A model generated the notes under the pieces. The model searched no databases. It was not told where the DNA came from and saw only the letters and a program-made list of their open reading frames with translations. The position numbers and the translations under genes were made by a program. Source: WVYX01 sp039592335 (GTDB lineage: Bacteria; Gemmatimonadota; Gemmatimonadetes; Gemmatimonadales; GWC2-71-9). From it: a stretch of DNA of 64,000 bases. The DNA is taken from positions 1 to 64,000 of the forward strand of contig JBDHBX010000006.1 of assembly GCA_039592335.1 (NCBI GenBank), read 5' to 3'. Shown here in pieces: positions 1-7,794 of this stretch. Positions within the stretch are counted from its first letter, which is position 1. Each line of letters starts with the position of its first letter.

Positions 1-244
1 ACCGACCGCGATGGCCGGGCAACGGAATCCTGCGTCTGCGGATACTGCGCGTACGTAAAGACACGGTGTGGGCGTGTGGGTTTGCGACGCGGCGCGCCCG
101 TCGCCGGCACGCGTCAGGGGTGCTCTCTGCCGCTGCTCACCGCAGCCACGACGCGACGCTGACGCGGACCGCAATCGCGAGCAATTGGAGCGGTCGCGGT
201 CTCGTGAGACGGAGGACAACAGTCCTTCATGCCGCCGCATGGGC
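1..244. other. Gene-poor stretch at left edge
   Basis: No convincing gene is seen. Short plus-strand frames here are Arg/Ala/Ser-rich without any recognisable motif and look like chance frames in GC-rich DNA. Two small inverted repeats (GTCTC/GAGAC near 200-211 and AGGAC/GTCCT near 214-227) lie just downstream of the minus-strand Cys-rich ORF and could form weak hairpins after it. Confidence 0.4.
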
Positions 245-469
245 TCAATACTCAGTCGTGTCATACTCAGTCGTGTCCGGTGGCTCGGAGTAATCGCCAG
301 ACGTACACGTCACGCACTCCTGACGTTGATCAGCGTTCGCCCCCGTGAAATCCCTGTTATGGCAGACGTCACACAGCCCATATGAAACAGGGCCGAAGGT
401 GAACTTCTGCTCGCACCACTTGGCGTTGGTACAGCCACTGCCGCTGTGACACGTCCTGCAGAGGAGCAT
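245..469 (-). CDS. Small Cys-rich (CxxC/CxxCH) protein, unknown
   Basis: I do not recognise this 74-aa protein. It carries CRTCH near the N-terminus, single Cys residues further on, CDVCH in the middle and CVTC near the C-terminus. These paired cysteines suggest one or two zinc-ribbon sites. Two of them formally match a c-type heme motif, but there is no signal peptide, so zinc is more likely. The C-terminus ends in a duplicated DTTEY unit made by a 15-bp tandem DNA repeat. The ATG at 469 is chosen; an in-frame TTG at 502 would add 11 residues and almost touch the tRNA-Asn gene. Its base composition is less GC-biased than its neighbours. It could be a small regulatory zinc protein or a non-expressed frame. 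Confidence 0.4.
   Translation of the reverse strand: MLLCRTCHSGSGCTNAKWCEQKFTFGPVSYGLCDVCHNRDFTGANADQRQECVTCTSGDYSEPPDTTEYDTTEY
248..277. repeat. 15-bp perfect tandem repeat, two copies
   Basis: The unit ATACTCAGTCGTGTC occurs twice back to back (248-262 and 263-277). It falls at the 3' end of the Cys-rich minus-strand ORF, where it encodes the duplicated acidic DTTEY tail. The 15-bp length keeps the reading frame. Confidence 0.85.
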
Positions 470-503
470 CGTGTGCACCGCCGCGGTACCAGAAACTGAC
501 AAA

Positions 504-576
504 CTCCGGAGGAGGGACTCGAACCCCCGACCCGACGGTTAACAGCCGTCTGCTCTACCAACTGAGCTACTCCGGA
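504..576 (-). tRNA. tRNA-Asn (GTT)
   Basis: The minus strand folds into a standard 73-nt tRNA. The acceptor strand TCCGGAG (576-570) pairs with CTCCGGA (511-505), with discriminator G at 504. The D-arm contains AGCTCAGTTGGTAGAGC, the anticodon loop reads CTGTTAA with anticodon GTT, and the T-arm has GGTTCGAGTCC. The 3' CCA is not encoded. A discriminator G fits tRNA-Asn. It lies just downstream of the polysaccharide-export gene but has its own promoter-like sequence. Confidence 0.96.
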
Positions 577-592
577 CCGTGTGGCGTCCGGG

Positions 593-622
593 ATTCTAAC
601 GGGACCCCGGCGCCCCGCGCAA
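593..622 (-). promoter_or_regulatory. Sigma70-like promoter of tRNA-Asn
   Basis: On the minus strand a -35 hexamer TTGCGC (622-617), an 18-bp spacer and a -10 hexamer TAGAAT (598-593) sit 16 nt before the first tRNA base. The same -10 sequence occurs before the RND pump operon. Confidence 0.5.
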
Positions 623-626
623 CCGA

Positions 627-1268
627 CTAATTGGATACCGTGACGATGAACGTCGCCGTGGTGAGGGCCAAGGTCATGAGCTGGAGCACGATGTACCAGT
701 CCTCGCGGGCGAACCACTTGCGCGGGACCATGATCTCGTCCCCCGACCGGACCCCCATGTTCTGGAGCGTCTGCCCGTGCATGACCGCGTCCTCCTGGCT
801 CATCACGGTGGCCGCGCCACCCCGGTAGACGGTGAGCTTGTCCATGTTGGCGGCACTGGCGGGGCCGCCGGCGAGGGCGACTACGTCGAGCACGCTCAGC
901 GTGGGGTCCACCGTGTAGAGGCCGGGGCTGCGAACGTGCCCCAGCACGGCCACCCGGAAGAGCGGTGTCACCGTCACGAAGGGATTCGTGAACAACCGCT
1001 CCAGCCCCGTGCGCAGCGTGTCCCGCAACTCCCGCACCGTGAGCCCCTGCGTCTGAATCACCCCAACAACCGGATAGTGGAGCTGCCCCTCCTCGTCCAC
1101 CTGAAACTGGCCGGAGTACTCCTCGCGGCCCCACACATTGACCCGCACGAGGTCGCCCGGCGCGAGGGTGTATCCACCCCCGACCTGGGTGATGACTGCG
1201 CCTTCCTGCGCCAGCATGGGGGCGGCGAGCACCGCTGCCACGAATAGGAACGCCAGTAGGGTTCGCAT
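627..1268 (-). CDS. Wza-like polysaccharide export protein
   Basis: A 213-aa exported protein of the polysaccharide biosynthesis/export (Wza, BexD) family, which forms the periplasmic and outer-membrane channel for capsule or exopolysaccharide. Residues 1-20 are a signal peptide ending in MLAQ. Residues about 30-105 match the poly_export domain (APGDLVRVNVWG, then YPVVGVIQTQGLTV). Residues about 108-165 match an SLBB domain (VLGHVRSPGLYTV, then LDVVALAGGP). The C-terminal 22 residues are hydrophobic and could anchor it. It is much shorter than Wza (about 380 aa) and has one SLBB domain, as in minimal family members. It starts 32 bp after uvrA on the same strand and is probably cotranscribed. 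No glycosyltransferase or Wzc-like kinase lies nearby, so the exported polymer is unknown. Confidence 0.85.
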   Translation of the reverse strand: MRTLLAFLFVAAVLAAPMLAQEGAVITQVGGGYTLAPGDLVRVNVWGREEYSGQFQVDEEGQLHYPVVGVIQTQGLTVRELRDTLRTGLERLFTNPFVTVTPLFRVAVLGHVRSPGLYTVDPTLSVLDVVALAGGPASAANMDKLTVYRGGAATVMSQEDAVMHGQTLQNMGVRSGDEIMVPRKWFAREDWYIVLQLMTLALTTATFIVTVSN

Positions 1269-1300
1269 GGGCAACAATGTTGTGATTCCTTGACTTAGGG

Positions 1301-4126
1301 TCAACTCGCCGAGGTCGATCCGGCCGACTCGGAGGGGTTCTCGGCGGCCAGGGCCGCGCGCAGGAAGCGCGCGGTGTGGGAATCGGCCTGCGAGACCTCC
1401 TCGGGGGGACCGGCCGCGACGATCTCCCCGCCGTGCTCGCCACCCTCGGGCCCCAAATCCACCACCCAGTCGGCCCGCTTGATGACGTCCAGGTGGTGCT
1501 CGATTACGATGACGGTGTGACCCTGATCCGCCAGGCGGTCGAGCACCTTCATGAGCGTGCGGATGTCGTCCACGTGCAACCCCGTGGTGGGCTCGTCGAG
1601 GATGTAGAGCCGCCGTGTCTTCTTCCGGCCGGCCGTCGCGAGCTGGCGCGCGATCTTGAGGCGCTGGGCCTCTCCCCCCGAGAGCGTCGTGGCGGGCTGA
1701 CCCAGGCGCAGGTAGCCCAGCCCCACCTGCTGCAGATGCCACAGCGCGCGTCCCAGGCGCTCCTGGTGACGAAAGCGGTTCATCGCCTGCTCCACAGTCA
1801 GGTTGAGGACGTCGTGGATCGACAGGCCCTTGATCTTCACGTCCAGCACCTCGGGCTCGAATCGCGTCCCGCCGCAGGCATCGCACGGCACGTAGATGTC
1901 GGCGAGGAACACCATCTCCACCAGGACGTGACCCGCTCCGTCACACGTGTGGCAGCGACCCCCGTCGGCGGCATTGAAGCTGAAGGTGGTGGGCGTGTAC
2001 CCGCGTGCCCGCGCCAAGGGCTGCGCCGCGAAGTGAGACCGGATCTCGTCGAACGCCCGCACGTAGGTGATCGGGTTGGAGCGCGGTGTGCGGCCGATGG
2101 GGGATTGATCCACCAGCACCACATCCTCCAGGCTCTCCCAGCCGGTGAGGTCCTTCACCTCGCCCACCGGCTCGCCCAGGTGCTCCTTGGCCCCGTGCGA
2201 TCCCTTGAGCCTGATGGCCAGATGCCGGTACAGCACGTCGTGTACCAGCGTCGACTTCCCCGAGCCCGACACGCCCGTGACGACGGTGAGCGTTCCCAGG
2301 GGGATCGCGACTTCGACCCCGTGCAGGTTGTGGAGCCGTGCGCCGCTGACGGTCAACCACTGGGGTCCCACGCGACGACGCGAGGAAGGGATGGCGATCC
2401 GCTTCTCTCCCGTGAGATACTGCCCCGTCAGGGTGCCCGCCGCCTCGGCGCCCTCCACCGACCCGGCGTACACGACTTCCCCCCCATGCTCACCGCTCCC
2501 CGGACCCAGCTCCACCATGTGGTCGGCCGCCCGGATCGTCGCCGGGTCGTGCTCGACGATCACGACGGTGTTGCCCGCCGAGCGCAGCCGCTTGAGCAAG
2601 GCGAGCAGACGGTCGATGTCTCGGGCGTGCAGCCCGATGGACGGCTCGTCCAGCACGTAGAGGGTGTCCACCAGACGGGAGCCGAGGGCGTTGGCCAGCG
2701 CGATCCGTTGCGCCTCTCCGCCGGAGAGCGTACGGGTCTGGCGGTCGAGCGTGAGGTACCCGAGCCCCACGTCGCACAGGAAGGTGACGCGATCGGTGAG
2801 CTCGCGGAGGATCGTGGCCGCGACTCCCCGCTCGAAGGGCGTCAGCTCGAGCTGCTCCATCCACCGGGCGAGAGCGTCGGCCGTCAGGCGGCTGACATCA
2901 CCGATCGAGCCATCACCCACGCGCACCGCAAGCGCCTCGGGCCTGAGGCGGGAGCCACCGCAGCCGGGGCAGGGGTTCGCCTTCTGATACTGACGCAGGA
3001 ACACGCGGATGTACTGCTTGTATCGCTTGCGCTCCAGGGCGCGCAGGAAGGGGAGAATTCCCTTGAAGCGGCCCTTCGTGTTCTCCAGCAGGAAGCGCCG
3101 CTGGGCCTTGGTGAGAAGACGCCACGGCACGTCCAGCGGGATGTCCCGCTGTTGGGCAGTGTCCCGCAGCAAGCGCCGCCGCCGCGTGTAGCGTGGCTTG
3201 GTCCACGGATCGAGCGCGCCCCCTTCCAGGGTCCGGTCGGGGTCGGGCACGATGAAGGCCTCGTCGTACTCCAGCACCGCTCCGAATCCGTTGCAGGTGG
3301 GGCACGCACCGCGCGGGTTATTAAAGGAAAAGAGACTGGGAGACAGCTGGAGCGTCGCCGTGTGGCACGCGGTGCATCGTGGGTGCTGGGAAAACCGCGT
3401 GATCTTCTCCTCGCTGCGCACCTCAGCCAGGCCTTCTCCCTCGGCGAACGCCAGGGCGAGGGAGTCGGCAAGGCGTCCTCGGGCTCCGTTGGCTACGCGG
3501 ATCCGGTCGACCACGACGCCCACCCCGTCCCGATCCAGCCGCACGCGCTTGGGCAGCTCGTCCAGCCGATGCACGACGCCCTTCACCAGGACCCGCACGA
3601 ACCCCATCGCCTGGAGGTTCTCGACCACGCCGGCATGCGCGATTCGCGCCACCGGCGGCAAGGGAAAGCAGATGAGCACCGTCTCGTTGGGAAACGTCTC
3701 GAGAACGCGGTCGGCCGCGGTCGTCGGCGAGTCCATCGTGACGGGCGCCCCGCACTCGTGGCAGTGTGGCCGGCCGATCCGGGCCCACAGGAGACGCAGA
3801 TAGTCGTGGATCTCGGTGGCCGTGCCCACCGTGGAGCGACTGGAGGTCGTGGGGTTCTTCTGCTCGATGCTGACCGCGGGCGAGACACCGTCGATCCGAT
3901 CGACCGCCGGCTTGGGCATCCGTTCGAGGAACTGCTTGGCGTACGTGGAGAGTGACTCGATGTAGCGCCGCTGCCCCTCGGCATAGAGCGTGTCGAAGGC
4001 GAGGGTGCTCTTGCCGGATCCGGAAGGCCCGGTGATCACCGTGAGGGTGCGTCGCGGAATCTCCAGGGAGATGCCCTTGAGATTGTGCAGGCGGGCGCCC
4101 TGGACGACGATCCGGTCGTGGGGCAT
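1301..4126 (-). CDS. uvrA: Excinuclease ABC subunit UvrA
   Basis: The DNA-damage recognition ATPase of nucleotide excision repair, acting as a dimer with UvrB. It has two ABC cassettes: Walker A GPSGSGKST near residues 33-41 with LSGGEAQRIALANA and LDEPSIGL downstream, and a second Walker A GVSGSGKST with LSGGEAQRLKIARQ and LDEPTTGLH. Zinc-finger cysteine pairs are visible at CHEC, CTACH/CPTC and CHTC/CDAC. At about 941 aa it has normal UvrA length. I prefer the ATG at 4126 (MPHDRIVV) to the in-frame ATG at 4138: a -10-like TATGCT covers the upstream ATG and there is no Shine-Dalgarno, suggesting a leaderless start. It is divergent from the flippase-like gene. UvrB and UvrC are not in this window. 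Confidence 0.97.
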   Translation of the reverse strand: MPHDRIVVQGARLHNLKGISLEIPRRTLTVITGPSGSGKSTLAFDTLYAEGQRRYIESLSTYAKQFLERMPKPAVDRIDGVSPAVSIEQKNPTTSSRSTVGTATEIHDYLRLLWARIGRPHCHECGAPVTMDSPTTAADRVLETFPNETVLICFPLPPVARIAHAGVVENLQAMGFVRVLVKGVVHRLDELPKRVRLDRDGVGVVVDRIRVANGARGRLADSLALAFAEGEGLAEVRSEEKITRFSQHPRCTACHTATLQLSPSLFSFNNPRGACPTCNGFGAVLEYDEAFIVPDPDRTLEGGALDPWTKPRYTRRRRLLRDTAQQRDIPLDVPWRLLTKAQRRFLLENTKGRFKGILPFLRALERKRYKQYIRVFLRQYQKANPCPGCGGSRLRPEALAVRVGDGSIGDVSRLTADALARWMEQLELTPFERGVAATILRELTDRVTFLCDVGLGYLTLDRQTRTLSGGEAQRIALANALGSRLVDTLYVLDEPSIGLHARDIDRLLALLKRLRSAGNTVVIVEHDPATIRAADHMVELGPGSGEHGGEVVYAGSVEGAEAAGTLTGQYLTGEKRIAIPSSRRRVGPQWLTVSGARLHNLHGVEVAIPLGTLTVVTGVSGSGKSTLVHDVLYRHLAIRLKGSHGAKEHLGEPVGEVKDLTGWESLEDVVLVDQSPIGRTPRSNPITYVRAFDEIRSHFAAQPLARARGYTPTTFSFNAADGGRCHTCDGAGHVLVEMVFLADIYVPCDACGGTRFEPEVLDVKIKGLSIHDVLNLTVEQAMNRFRHQERLGRALWHLQQVGLGYLRLGQPATTLSGGEAQRLKIARQLATAGRKKTRRLYILDEPTTGLHVDDIRTLMKVLDRLADQGHTVIVIEHHLDVIKRADWVVDLGPEGGEHGGEIVAAGPPEEVSQADSHTARFLRAALAAENPSESAGSTSAS

Positions 4127-4133
4127 GGAGTGA

Positions 4134-4139
4134 AGCATA
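4134..4139 (-). promoter_or_regulatory. -10-like element of uvrA, leaderless start
   Basis: TATGCT on the minus strand lies 7 nt before the ATG at 4126, and no Shine-Dalgarno is seen. No good -35 was found, so this rests on spacing and on the same arrangement before other genes in the window. Confidence 0.3.
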
Positions 4140-4153
4140 GCGGGCCACGGGCG

Positions 4154-4183
4154 TTGACGGGAGCGGCGCCCGAGCGGTACGTT
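4154..4183 (+). promoter_or_regulatory. Promoter-like pair before flippase-like gene
   Basis: TTGACG (4154-4159) is a near-consensus -35. An 18-bp spacer leads to a weak -10, TACGTT (4178-4183), 11 nt before the ATG at 4195. The predicted leader is only a few nucleotides. Confidence 0.35.
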
Positions 4184-4194
4184 GACCGCGCCCC

Positions 4195-5277
4195 ATGGCT
4201 GCCCCCCTCGTACCCCGCCTGCTGCGCCGCGGACTGGAAGTGTTCGCGGTCATCTCCGTGATCGTCTTCGGCGGGCTGCTGTTCTACGGTAACAACCTGG
4301 AACTGTTCGTCGACGCGATGCTGTCGCTCAAGTGGCAATGGATGATGTTGGGCTTGGTCGTGGCGTCGATGGACTGGGTGGGGGGGGGCCTCCGGCTCTA
4401 CGTGTTGGCGAAGCACGTGCACCCCGAGACCACGCTCCGGGGGTGTATCATGTCCGCCGGTATGAATGCCTGGGGAACGCTGCTTACGCCGTCGCAAGCC
4501 GGGGGCGGGCCCGTGGGAATCTATACGCTGAAACGCTTCGGTACCCCGCTCCCCGTCGCCATGGTGGTCACGTTCATGAGCTTCGTGGCGACCATCCTGT
4601 TCTTCGGCGTTGCGGGCCCGCTCACGATCTACTTCGGCGCCGGGGAATCCCTGGAGGATCACGGCGTGCTCGGGGTGCTGTCGCTGCGGGAGCTCTACTG
4701 GCTGAGCCTCGGCGGCTTCATCACGGTCGGTGCGGTCATTCTCTTCCTGGTGATCTTCCCGGGTGTGGCCCGCAAGCTGGCGCGTCGCATCGTGCGGTGG
4801 CTGGAGTGGCGCGGCAGCGAGAGGCTGGCGCACCGGGTCGAGGCGCTGGACGCGGGTATCGATCGGGCCCACGAAGCGATGGTCGCCTTCTTCAAGGGGC
4901 GTGGATGGTTGTCGCTGCTGGGCGCCGTGCTCTTCACCGGTGTTGCGATGTCGAACAAGCTGCTGGCCGGGTTCTTCGTGCTGCGCGCGCTCGACATTCC
5001 CGCCCACGGCGTGGACGTGGTCGTACTGCAAACGTTGATCGTGTTCCTCCTCTACTTCGCCCCAACGCCCGGAGGCTCGGGGATCGCGGAGGTGCTTTCG
5101 GCGGCGGTCATGTCGATCTACGTTCCGCGCGAGTTGACGCCCGTGTACGTCCTGCTGTGGAGGGTCCTGGTCGGCTATCTCACGGTCGCCGTCGGGTCGT
5201 TCGTCTTCTGGCGCTGGCTCAAGAAGGCGGAGAAGAAGCCGGGGGATTTGGACGAGGGCATGCCAATGGGGCTGTGA
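4195..5277 (+). CDS. YbhN/AglD-type flippase-like membrane protein
   Basis: A 360-aa polytopic inner-membrane protein of the lysylphosphatidylglycerol synthase transmembrane-region family (YbhN, AglD, UPF0104). Family members are thought to move lipids or lipid-linked sugars, and in MprF the same fold flips aminoacyl-lipid. About eight hydrophobic segments are visible, from residues 15-30 through VAVGSFVFW near the C-terminus. The family feature NAWGTLLTPSQAGGGPVG near residues 95-112 and FAPTPGGSGIAE near 285-296 are present. There is no soluble synthase domain, so it is not a full MprF. The ATG at 4195 is the first in-frame start. It stands alone, divergent from uvrA. The substrate cannot be read from sequence. 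Confidence 0.85.
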   Translation: MAAPLVPRLLRRGLEVFAVISVIVFGGLLFYGNNLELFVDAMLSLKWQWMMLGLVVASMDWVGGGLRLYVLAKHVHPETTLRGCIMSAGMNAWGTLLTPSQAGGGPVGIYTLKRFGTPLPVAMVVTFMSFVATILFFGVAGPLTIYFGAGESLEDHGVLGVLSLRELYWLSLGGFITVGAVILFLVIFPGVARKLARRIVRWLEWRGSERLAHRVEALDAGIDRAHEAMVAFFKGRGWLSLLGAVLFTGVAMSNKLLAGFFVLRALDIPAHGVDVVVLQTLIVFLLYFAPTPGGSGIAEVLSAAVMSIYVPRELTPVYVLLWRVLVGYLTVAVGSFVFWRWLKKAEKKPGDLDEGMPMGL

Positions 5278-5373
5278 CGTGGGTGAGCCTCCGGGTCGCG
5301 GGCTCCGAGTTGCACCGCCTCTAGGCCCGGACTAGTTTTTTGAGATCACCTCAGCTGCTCGAGGTCAAGCTGG

Positions 5374-6813
5374 ATGTCATATCTACAGATCGGCGGTGAG
5401 CGCCACGCGATTCCCGTGGGCGAATCGACGATCGGCAATGATGCATCGGCGCTGGTTTCCCTGACGGGAGAAGGGGTGCGGTCTCCGCACGCCATCGTGC
5501 AGGGGCTCGCCGACGGCCAAGTGGCGATTCGCCTTGCCGCCGAGGACACCACCGTCCTCGTCAACGGCGTGCGCCTGGGTCCCCAGCCCCATCCGCTGCT
5601 CCACGGAGACAAAGTCGAGATCGCCGGGCAGGAGTTGCTGTTCGTCGACGAGCGGCGTAGTGGGAGCACGCAATACCTGCAGGCTGTGAGTCCGGAGTCC
5701 ATCGACGATGCCGGCGCGCGCGCCGGACGCAAGGCCACCGCGGGGACCGGCGGCCGCCTCGTGTCCCTGGACGACGGTCGCGAGTACGTCGTGGCGGGCA
5801 AGTCCATCGCCGTGGGGCGAGACGCCAGCTGCGAGGTCGTCGTGACGAGCAAGAACGTGTCGCGCCGTCACGCCGAGGTCATGCCGACGCCCAAGGGGTA
5901 CCTGGTAATCGACAGCAGCACCAACGGCACGCTGGTCAACGGCCAGCGGATCGATGGGCAGCAGCTGCTCGCCCGCGGCGACGTGATCAGGTGCGGCGAG
6001 TACGAGTTCCGGTTCTACGCGGACCTCGTGCCGGAGGAGCCCCAAGGGGAGCTGCCCGGCGTGCCGCCGGGCAGCCCGGCCATGGCGCCACCTGGGGCGG
6101 AGCACCGCCTGAGCAACACCCTGCATGGAGTGCCTGGGGTGCGCATCTCGGCGCCGGGCGTGACCAAGCCGTCCGGTCCGCCCGTGGGTGCGGTGCCGAA
6201 GCCGCCGGCAACGCCGAAACCTCCGGTCGGGGAGGCGCTGGCCAGCCTCATGGTCCGCAGTGGCGCGCTGAAAGGCCAGCGGTTCTCGATCAAGGTCCCG
6301 GTGGTGAACGTCGGAAGGGCGGACTACAACGACATCTGCATTCCCGAGGAGAGCATCTCCACCACACACGCCAAGCTGCAGCGCCGCGAGGGGATCTGGG
6401 TGCTGGTGGATCTGGACTCCACCAACGGCACTAGGGTGGACGGGGAGCCGGTGGCGGGGGAGGTGCCGCTCGCGCCGGGCGCGCTGATCCGGTTCGGCGA
6501 CGTGCAAACGATCTTCGAGCCAACTGACGACACGATCGACGCGGCCAAAGGGAGCACGACCAAGGTGATCAGTGCCGCGCAGGAGGTGCGGGGCGTGTCG
6601 GGGCCCCAAGCCGCGACCCCGGACGTGCCGCCCGTGCCACAGCCGGCCGTGGTGCCGGACCTACCCACGAAGCCGACACCCGGGATCGAGGCCGTCCGCA
6701 AGCCGGAGATTCCTCAGGCGAAGGAGTCCGAGGGTGGACTGCCGTGGTGGCTCTTCGCGCTGATCGTGGTTGCGCTCGTCGTGGTCGCCATCGCGTTGGC
6801 GGGCGCTCGGTAA
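5374..6813 (+). CDS. Three-FHA-domain membrane-anchored protein
   Basis: A 479-aa protein with three forkhead-associated domains, which bind phosphothreonine peptides. FHA1 is at about 5-90 and is degenerate (GESTIGNDA, VSLTGEGVRSPHAIV). FHA2 is at about 125-215 (IAVGRDASCEVVV, NVSRRHAEV, STNGTLVNG). FHA3 is at about 290-385 (VVNVGRADYNDICI, SISTTHAKL, DSTNGTRVDG). Pro-rich linkers separate FHA2 from FHA3 and FHA3 from a C-terminal transmembrane helix (LPWWLFALIVVALVVVAIAL). The repeats therefore face the cytoplasm on a C-terminal tail anchor. The stop is 1 bp before the PP2C phosphatase start, so the two are cotranscribed. FHA/PP2C pairs normally serve a Ser/Thr kinase of the PknB type, which is not encoded in this window. 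Confidence 0.9.
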   Translation: MSYLQIGGERHAIPVGESTIGNDASALVSLTGEGVRSPHAIVQGLADGQVAIRLAAEDTTVLVNGVRLGPQPHPLLHGDKVEIAGQELLFVDERRSGSTQYLQAVSPESIDDAGARAGRKATAGTGGRLVSLDDGREYVVAGKSIAVGRDASCEVVVTSKNVSRRHAEVMPTPKGYLVIDSSTNGTLVNGQRIDGQQLLARGDVIRCGEYEFRFYADLVPEEPQGELPGVPPGSPAMAPPGAEHRLSNTLHGVPGVRISAPGVTKPSGPPVGAVPKPPATPKPPVGEALASLMVRSGALKGQRFSIKVPVVNVGRADYNDICIPEESISTTHAKLQRREGIWVLVDLDSTNGTRVDGEPVAGEVPLAPGALIRFGDVQTIFEPTDDTIDAAKGSTTKVISAAQEVRGVSGPQAATPDVPPVPQPAVVPDLPTKPTPGIEAVRKPEIPQAKESEGGLPWWLFALIVVALVVVAIALAGAR

Positions 6814-6814
6814 C

Positions 6815-7603
6815 GTGCCACACACCGTCCGATTCACGTGTGCGGGGCGCACCGACGTCGGTGTCGTGCGCTCGGGCAACGAGGACAGCTACCTGATGAT
6901 CCCGGATCATGGGGTGTTCGTCGTGGCCGACGGCATGGGGGGACACGCCGCCGGCGAGGTGGCGAGCGAAATGGCGGTACGGATCGTGGCGCAGGCCTTG
7001 GAGGGTGTGGCCGGCCGGCCCGATCCCGAGGCGGCAGATATCATCAAGAAGTCCATCGTCGATGCCAACGGGCAGATCTTCCAGCGCACGCTCGTGGAGC
7101 AGGACAAACGCGGGATGGGGACTACGGCCACGGCGATGGTGATCAATGGGCCACGATACCTCATCGGGCAGGTCGGTGACAGTCGCGCGTACGTTCTGCG
7201 CGATGACGATCTGCTGCAGATCACCAAGGACCACTCCTACGTCCAGGAGCAGGTGGACGCGGGGTACCTCACCCCCGAACAGGCTCGCACCCACCCCTAC
7301 AGCAACGTCATTACCAGGTGCGTCGGGGCCAACAGTCACGTCGCTCCGGACATCTACGTCGGGGCGCTGCGCGGGGATGACCTCTACCTGCTCGCCTCCG
7401 ACGGGCTGACCGGAATGCTGGAGGACGACGACCTCTACGCGCTGATGCGCTCGGGCAAGTCTCCTGCTGAGTTGGTGGACGCCCTCATCGCCGAAGGGAA
7501 TCGGCGGGGCGGGCTCGACAACATCACGGTGATCATCGTGCGCATCGACAGCGTCGAAGAGGTCGGCGACCAGCAGCCTGCCGCCCAAGCCGCCAGGGCG
7601 TGA
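6815..7603 (+). CDS. PP2C-family Ser/Thr protein phosphatase
   Basis: A 262-aa cytoplasmic PPM/PP2C phosphatase of the Stp1/PrpC type, which removes phosphate from Ser/Thr in a Mn/Mg-dependent reaction. Motifs run in family order: DVGVVRSGNEDS (13-24), VADGMGGHAAGEVAS (37-51, metal-binding Asp39-Gly40), GMGTTATAMV, VGDSRAYVLRD, LASDGLTGML and DNITVIIVRI at the C-terminus. Length is typical. The GTG at 6815, just after the FHA gene stop, is chosen because it yields the canonical start; a longer frame overlaps the FHA coding region. It most likely reverses phosphorylation read by the upstream FHA protein. Its stop overlaps the next small gene (GTGA). Confidence 0.95.
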   Translation: MPHTVRFTCAGRTDVGVVRSGNEDSYLMIPDHGVFVVADGMGGHAAGEVASEMAVRIVAQALEGVAGRPDPEAADIIKKSIVDANGQIFQRTLVEQDKRGMGTTATAMVINGPRYLIGQVGDSRAYVLRDDDLLQITKDHSYVQEQVDAGYLTPEQARTHPYSNVITRCVGANSHVAPDIYVGALRGDDLYLLASDGLTGMLEDDDLYALMRSGKSPAELVDALIAEGNRRGGLDNITVIIVRIDSVEEVGDQQPAAQAARA

Positions 7604-7794
7604 CCGAAGGACCAAACCCCGAGACAGTCGGAGCCCTGGCCGCCGAGCACCTCGGCCCGATCCTCTATGCGCTGGAGGCGTGTGCCCTGCAGATGGAGGA
7701 AGCGGGTCGTCCGGAGGAGGCGACCTACTTCCGTGCGCTGGCCCGGCGTCTGGCCGACGCCGGCGGACAGGCTCGCGAGGAGTCTGGCTCCTAG
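7600..7794 (+). CDS. 64-aa protein after PP2C, unknown
   Basis: I do not recognise this small helical protein. It starts with a GTG that overlaps the PP2C stop (GTGA), the usual sign of translational coupling. The sequence is Ala/Glu-rich with heptad-like spacing (LAAEHLGPILYALEACALQM, then FRALARRLADAG) and no signal peptide. Its TAG shares bases with the TAG of the convergent HD gene (CTAG at 7791-7794). The coupling makes it a plausible partner or regulator of the FHA/PP2C pair. It could be an unproductive frame, but coding-like amino-acid use and the exact overlap favour a real gene. Confidence 0.6.
   Translation: MTEGPNPETVGALAAEHLGPILYALEACALQMEEAGRPEEATYFRALARRLADAGGQAREESGS

Noticed and set aside
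66..385. Two overlapping plus-strand frames at the left edge
   Set aside because: Low-complexity Arg/Ser/Ala sequence, no ribosome-binding site, and they run into the tandem repeat and the Cys-rich ORF on the other strand.
245..469. c-type cytochrome reading of the two CxxCH motifs
   Set aside because: No signal peptide, and extra unpaired cysteines fit zinc better than heme; kept only as a small Cys-rich protein.
310..1443. Minus-strand frame of 377 codons across the tRNA-Asn gene
   Set aside because: It would run through the tRNA and the export-protein gene in another frame; Arg/Pro/Gly-rich, no motif.
1376..3955. Long open frame on the plus strand opposite uvrA
   Set aside because: It mirrors uvrA codons on the other strand, is rich in His/Gln/Arg/Gly and has no motif; GC-rich coding DNA often leaves the antisense frame open.
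5278..5373. Terminator after the flippase-like gene (CTAG repeat followed by T6)
   Set aside because: The stem is only 4 bp (CTAG/CTAG), too weak to call.
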